Part shown: piece after piece, positions 13,541-16,172 of the stretch
Layout of the letters: each line of letters begins with the position of its first letter
How positions within the stretch are numbered: position 1 is the first letter of the stretch
NCBI GenBank assembly: GCA_017456945.1
Contig: JAFTIK010000054.1
Coordinates: 1-16,172 of the forward strand
Source of the DNA: Clostridia bacterium
Lineage (GTDB): Bacteria > Bacillota_A > Clostridia > Christensenellales > Borkfalkiaceae
Length of the DNA: 16,172 bases
Direction: 5' to 3'
Notes under the pieces: model-generated
The model's database searches: none
What the model was told of the DNA's origin: nothing
The model's input: the letters and a program-made list of their open reading frames with translations, nothing else
Position numbers and translations under genes: made by a program

Positions 13541-14389
13541 CTGGCAGTAAAAATAGTTATAGATTCAGCGAGTGATATATCTGTAGAAGAAGGCGAGCAA
13601 TTAGGGATACAAGTAATACCTATGGTGGTAACTTTCGGCACGCAAGAATTTTTAGACTGGCAAGATATTACCCCAACCGAGTTTTACGAAAAACTTATAG
13701 AGAATAGGGAATTGCCTAAAACTAGCCAAATTTCTGAGTTTAGGTTTGAAGAAGTTTTGCAGCCTATAGTAAATAAGGGTGACGAAGTTGTGCTTATAAC
13801 CCTATCTTCTAAACTATCGGCAACTAACGCAAGCGCTACTCTTTGCGCAAAAAAGTTTAACGGCAAGGTTTTCGTTGTGGATAGTTTGAGCGCGGCGGCG
13901 GGCGAAAGAGTGATTGCCCTTTACGCTTTAAGGCTTGCAAAAGAAGGCAAAACTGCAAAAGAAATAGCAACCGAACTAGATAGGGTAAAAGAAAAAATTT
14001 GCATAATGGCTGTTATTGATACTTTAGAATATTTAAGAAAGGGTGGTAGAATATCTTCTGCCACGGCTATCGCAGGCACTTTACTATCCATTAAACCCGT
14101 GGTTGCTATGGTAGATGGCAAGGTTAAAATGATAGGCAAAGCAATGGGCTCTAAAAAGGGCAATAATCTATTAAATAAAATAGTTGCCGAAAAGGGTGGA
14201 ATAGATTTTACTATGCCTTTCGGCGCAATCTATTCGGGGCTAGATAGAACTATGTTAGATAAATATATTAAAGATAGCTCGCACTTGTGGGAAAATCAAG
14301 TAAAAGAAGTTCCCGTTTACGCTATCGGCGCAACAATCGGCACGCACGTAGGCCCAGGCGCTGTCGGCGTAGCCTTCTTTTCTAAATAG
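13541..14389 (+). CDS. DegV-family fatty-acid-binding protein, apparent CTG start
   Basis: The protein is expected to bind a fatty acid and, as the FakB part of the fatty acid kinase system, to present it for phosphorylation. From L/M1 it reads AVKIVIDSASDIS, followed by TSQIS, the DSLSAAAGE loop, EYLRKGGRIS and KPVVAMVDG, all DegV hallmarks; 282 residues is the usual length. Transcription starts near 13504, and between there and the first conserved residue there is no in-frame ATG, GTG or TTG. AAAGGA (13528-13533) lies seven nt before CTG 13541, in exactly the place of a normal start codon, so CTG is the best start; ATA at 13535 is less likely. It may be a real non-canonical start or a changed ATG. 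The gene is monocistronic. Confidence 0.88.
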   Translation: MAVKIVIDSASDISVEEGEQLGIQVIPMVVTFGTQEFLDWQDITPTEFYEKLIENRELPKTSQISEFRFEEVLQPIVNKGDEVVLITLSSKLSATNASATLCAKKFNGKVFVVDSLSAAAGERVIALYALRLAKEGKTAKEIATELDRVKEKICIMAVIDTLEYLRKGGRISSATAIAGTLLSIKPVVAMVDGKVKMIGKAMGSKKGNNLLNKIVAEKGGIDFTMPFGAIYSGLDRTMLDKYIKDSSHLWENQVKEVPVYAIGATIGTHVGPGAVGVAFFSK

Positions 14390-14421
14390 CACGCTCATAC
14401 AACCTTCTATATAATAAAGTT

Positions 14422-14463
14422 ACACCAAGCCCGTCGCAATATTGCGACGGGCTTGGTGTTTTT
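14422..14463 (+). terminator. Strong terminator between convergent genes
   Basis: A perfect 38-bp palindrome (arms 14422-14440 and 14441-14459, beginning ACACCAAGCCCGTCGC) is followed by Ts on the plus strand, ending degV. On the minus strand only AACTTTATT follows, so it may also stop the convergent gene, less efficiently. Confidence 0.9.
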
Positions 14464-14478
14464 AAATGAAACAATTAT

Positions 14479-15474
14479 CTATTTCCCCGTAACACACTCG
14501 CCAGTAAGGGATGATTGAAACATCATCCAAAACCCTTCGCCGTGCATATCGAATATAGAAAGGGGTATAAAAGAGCAGTAGCCCTTTAATTCTTTGGGTG
14601 GATTAGGGGAATAGGTGGCGGGCACACCGTAGCAGATGTATTTGCTTTGCCCCTTTTCTCTTATTTCGCCAACGATATAGTATTTATCTTTAGAGTAGGG
14701 GATTTTTACCCAACGGCTATCGGGGAAAAGGCCGTTAAGCCGATCGTCAAGCGAAAAGCGAGCGAATAGTGCGTTTAGTTCGGTTTGCACGGATAGGTAA
14801 AAGGGTCTTTTGCTATCTTCTTGGCGTTGGTTAGCGTTCGTTTCATTTTGAACTTGGCAAGCGTCACTCGGTTTTTCTTCTTTTTCTTCTTTATTTGCGC
14901 AAGTAGTATCGCCATTTTCCAACCGTAAGTCTGCATTATTCCACTCCTTTAACGCCGAAAGCCTTGCGTTAAGGCTTTCTTCAAGTTCAAAATAGTTTTC
15001 GGTAGCCACGGCTTCGTCGTCGTAGGCTTGCGTGGGTGGGGTGTCTATTTTTTGCTCTAAATCTTGAACGGGGCAAGTTTTTCGCTCTTTTAAGAATTTA
15101 TCGGCAACTAGTTTTCTAGCGTCGGAAAGGGTAACGGTAGATTTTTCCGTCTTGCCAAACGCAACTGTAACGGGTATTCCGTCTTTAACGGCAACGATTG
15201 CGCTAAAAATTAAAGAATTCTCAATGCAAAAGTCGCAAGTCTTTTTAAAATTCGTTGGGCGAGCGCCCAAAGGGAAAAGCAAAAAAGTTTTGCCGTCGGA
15301 AATAAAAAGGGAATATTCCACACCCGAAAGAGCGCTAGAATTTACTACCGAAAGGTACAAGTCGGTAGTGTCGCCATCAGTTTCCACCCTTAAAATACCC
15401 GAAAAGGGCTTGCTCGACGGGGAAAACCCGTCGGAAACCTGTTTTATAAAGAGCAAAGTTTTTTGAAAAGCCAT
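14479..15474 (-). CDS. Conserved hypothetical two-domain protein
   Basis: No function can be named for this 331-residue protein. Residues 1-110 look like a compact alpha/beta domain (SGILRVETDGDTTDLYLSVV, then a segment with a YSLFISDGKTFLLFPLG core). Residues about 130-222 form a polar, Glu/Lys/Asn/Gln-rich linker, probably disordered. Residues 225-331 form a second domain with LFPDSRWVKIPY, KYYIVGEI, KYICYGVPATYSP and the ending GEGFWMMFQSSLTGECV. I recall similar C-terminal sequences in unnamed Clostridia proteins. No signal peptide or membrane segment is seen, so it is cytoplasmic. GAGGGG lies five nt before the ATG. It is transcribed away from pckG and convergent to degV; no clear promoter was found for it. 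Confidence 0.8.
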   Translation of the reverse strand: MAFQKTLLFIKQVSDGFSPSSKPFSGILRVETDGDTTDLYLSVVNSSALSGVEYSLFISDGKTFLLFPLGARPTNFKKTCDFCIENSLIFSAIVAVKDGIPVTVAFGKTEKSTVTLSDARKLVADKFLKERKTCPVQDLEQKIDTPPTQAYDDEAVATENYFELEESLNARLSALKEWNNADLRLENGDTTCANKEEKEEKPSDACQVQNETNANQRQEDSKRPFYLSVQTELNALFARFSLDDRLNGLFPDSRWVKIPYSKDKYYIVGEIREKGQSKYICYGVPATYSPNPPKELKGYCSFIPLSIFDMHGEGFWMMFQSSLTGECVTGK

Positions 15475-15654
15475 AAAAACCCCTCGCGCGTAACATATTT
15501 AATAGTTTAATACTAATATATTAAGGACGGCGAAAAAATATATAAAAACAAGATAAAAGACTAAAAAAGTCGAAAACGGGTAGGGCGTGTCTTAAAAAGT
15601 AAAAAAATTATAATAAAAATGCAATAAAAAGTAAAAAATATTTTATATTTTAAT
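15475..15654. other. AT-rich divergent intergenic region
   Basis: Between the hypothetical gene and the pckG promoter there is no open frame or convincing hairpin. It holds a direct repeat TAAAAAGTAAAAAA at 15593-15606 and 15625-15638, offset by 32 bp (about three helical turns). The A-tracts could bend DNA or serve as an UP-like element; they may also be simple low-complexity sequence. The promoter of the minus-strand gene must lie here but is not obvious. Confidence 0.4.
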
Positions 15655-15683
15655 TTTACTTTTGACAAAAGTTATGTTATACT
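15655..15683 (+). promoter_or_regulatory. pckG promoter
   Basis: TTTACT (15655-15660), a 17-nt spacer and the extended -10 TGT-TATACT (TATACT at 15678-15683) give a start near 15690. A consensus TTGACA at 15662-15667 is only 10 nt from this -10 box and is not used with it. Confidence 0.6.
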
Positions 15684-15689
15684 TAAAAT

Positions 15690-15846
15690 GCGATAAGATG
15701 AAATTTATTCAGGCAGGAAAGATTGTAGCGTCTGTAACGAGTTCGTCTTTCCGTAAAAATATCGCGCGTAAACCTTAATGTTGGGGTTTATAGCACAAAT
15801 CGTCAAAATATCGGAGTAAACCGAAATATACATAAGGAGAATTATT
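15690..15846 (+). promoter_or_regulatory. Long, possibly structured pckG leader
   Basis: The leader is about 157 nt, against roughly 10-40 nt for the other genes here. It can form a hairpin GGAAAGA / TCTTTCC (15716-15722 with 15746-15752), a second TAAACC / GGTTTA (15769-15774 with 15785-15790) and a small TCGG / CCGA (15811-15814 with 15821-15824). A 26-codon frame MKFIQAGKIVAS... (15698-15778) also lies inside it but lacks a ribosome site. No known riboswitch class was recognised. Confidence 0.4.
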
Positions 15847-16172
15847 ATGACGACCAACAAAAAAGTTTTAGACTTCATCAACGAAACCAAAGAACTTTGC
15901 CAACCCGATAATATCGTTTGGGTTGACGGTAGCGAAGAACAACTCGAAGCTTTCCGTAAACAAGCAGTTGAAGAGAATATTCTCATCAAACTCAATCAGG
16001 AAAAACTTCCCGGTTGCTATCTCCACCGTACCACCGTTAACGACGTTGCTAGAGTAGAAGGCAGAACCTTTATCTGTTCTAAAAAGAAAGAAGACTCTGC
16101 TCCCATCAATAACTGGATGGAAACTTCTGAAGCAATGGCCCTTATGAACGACCTTTTCAAAGGCGTTATGAA
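15847..16172 (+). CDS. pckG: Phosphoenolpyruvate carboxykinase (GTP), N-terminal part (runs off right edge)
   Basis: The enzyme interconverts oxaloacetate and phosphoenolpyruvate with GTP/GDP in the cytoplasm; in fermenting anaerobes it often runs toward CO2 fixation and oxaloacetate. The 108 visible residues match the N-terminus of the GTP-type family: LCQPDNIVWVDGSEEQ, then KLPGCYLHRTTVNDVARVEGRTFIC, KKEDSAPINNWM and LFKGVM, each a conserved block. The nucleotide and metal sites lie beyond the window. The start ATG 15847 has AAGGAGA six nt upstream, the best Shine-Dalgarno in the window. The long leader suggests post-transcriptional control. Confidence 0.95.
   Translation, partial: MTTNKKVLDFINETKELCQPDNIVWVDGSEEQLEAFRKQAVEENILIKLNQEKLPGCYLHRTTVNDVARVEGRTFICSKKKEDSAPINNWMETSEAMALMNDLFKGVM

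Noticed and set aside
15662..15683. TTGACA at 15662 paired with TATACT as the pckG promoter
   Set aside because: The spacer would be only 10 nt; TTTACT at 15655 with a 17-nt spacer and extended -10 fits better.
1..16172. Complete reassignment of TAA as a sense codon
   Set aside because: Several genes with natural family ends (deoR, the Gfo/Idh gene, ROK kinase with TAA TAA, the deacetylase, the SGNH hydrolase) stop at TAA, so TAA still terminates.
1..16172. CRISPR arrays, tRNA genes, insertion sequences or a defence system
   Set aside because: No regularly spaced repeats, cloverleaf-like segments, transposase motifs or defence proteins were seen; the genes are metabolic and translational.

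Overview
The window looks like chromosomal DNA of a low-to-moderate GC Bacillota, most likely a Clostridia-type anaerobe. The support is sigma-A-type promoters (TTGAxx, 16-17 bp, TATAAT-like) in front of nearly every transcription unit, strong purine-rich Shine-Dalgarno sites, hairpin-plus-T-tract terminators, and a GTP-type PEP carboxykinase. No CRISPR array, tRNA, rRNA, insertion sequence or phage gene was seen.

Layout. Bases 1-2320 lie on the minus strand: a DeoR-type regulator, serine acetyltransferase (cysE), and the N-terminal part of cysteinyl-tRNA synthetase (cysS, running off the left edge). Divergent from these is serS (seryl-tRNA synthetase). Bases 3942-12691 form a plus-strand carbohydrate block: a Gfo/Idh/MocA oxidoreductase, a GH37 trehalase-like enzyme and a ROK sugar kinase, each with its own promoter, then a four-step operon of a clan GH-A-like protein, a GH63/MGH1-like glycosidase (interrupted), an amidohydrolase and a NodB-type deacetylase. 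Next come an SGNH hydrolase, a DegV protein, a convergent conserved hypothetical protein on the minus strand, and the start of pckG, which has an unusually long leader.

How the genes may work together. cysE, cysS and serS all handle serine or cysteine. The carbohydrate block encodes cytoplasmic-looking enzymes that could hydrolyse an alpha-linked or glycerate-linked sugar, phosphorylate the released hexose and modify the rest. No transporter is present, and the true substrate is inferred, not shown.

The most striking observations are single-codon disruptions in otherwise well-preserved genes. serS has an in-frame TAA 21 codons before its conserved C-terminal end. The GH63-like gene has an in-frame TAA that detaches the segment holding its predicted catalytic base. 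degV appears to start at CTG. These may be sequence errors, recent mutations, or ochre readthrough/suppression; the sequence alone cannot decide. Other points of interest are a perfect operator-like palindrome inside the deoR promoter and two places where a promoter is built into the terminator of the upstream gene.
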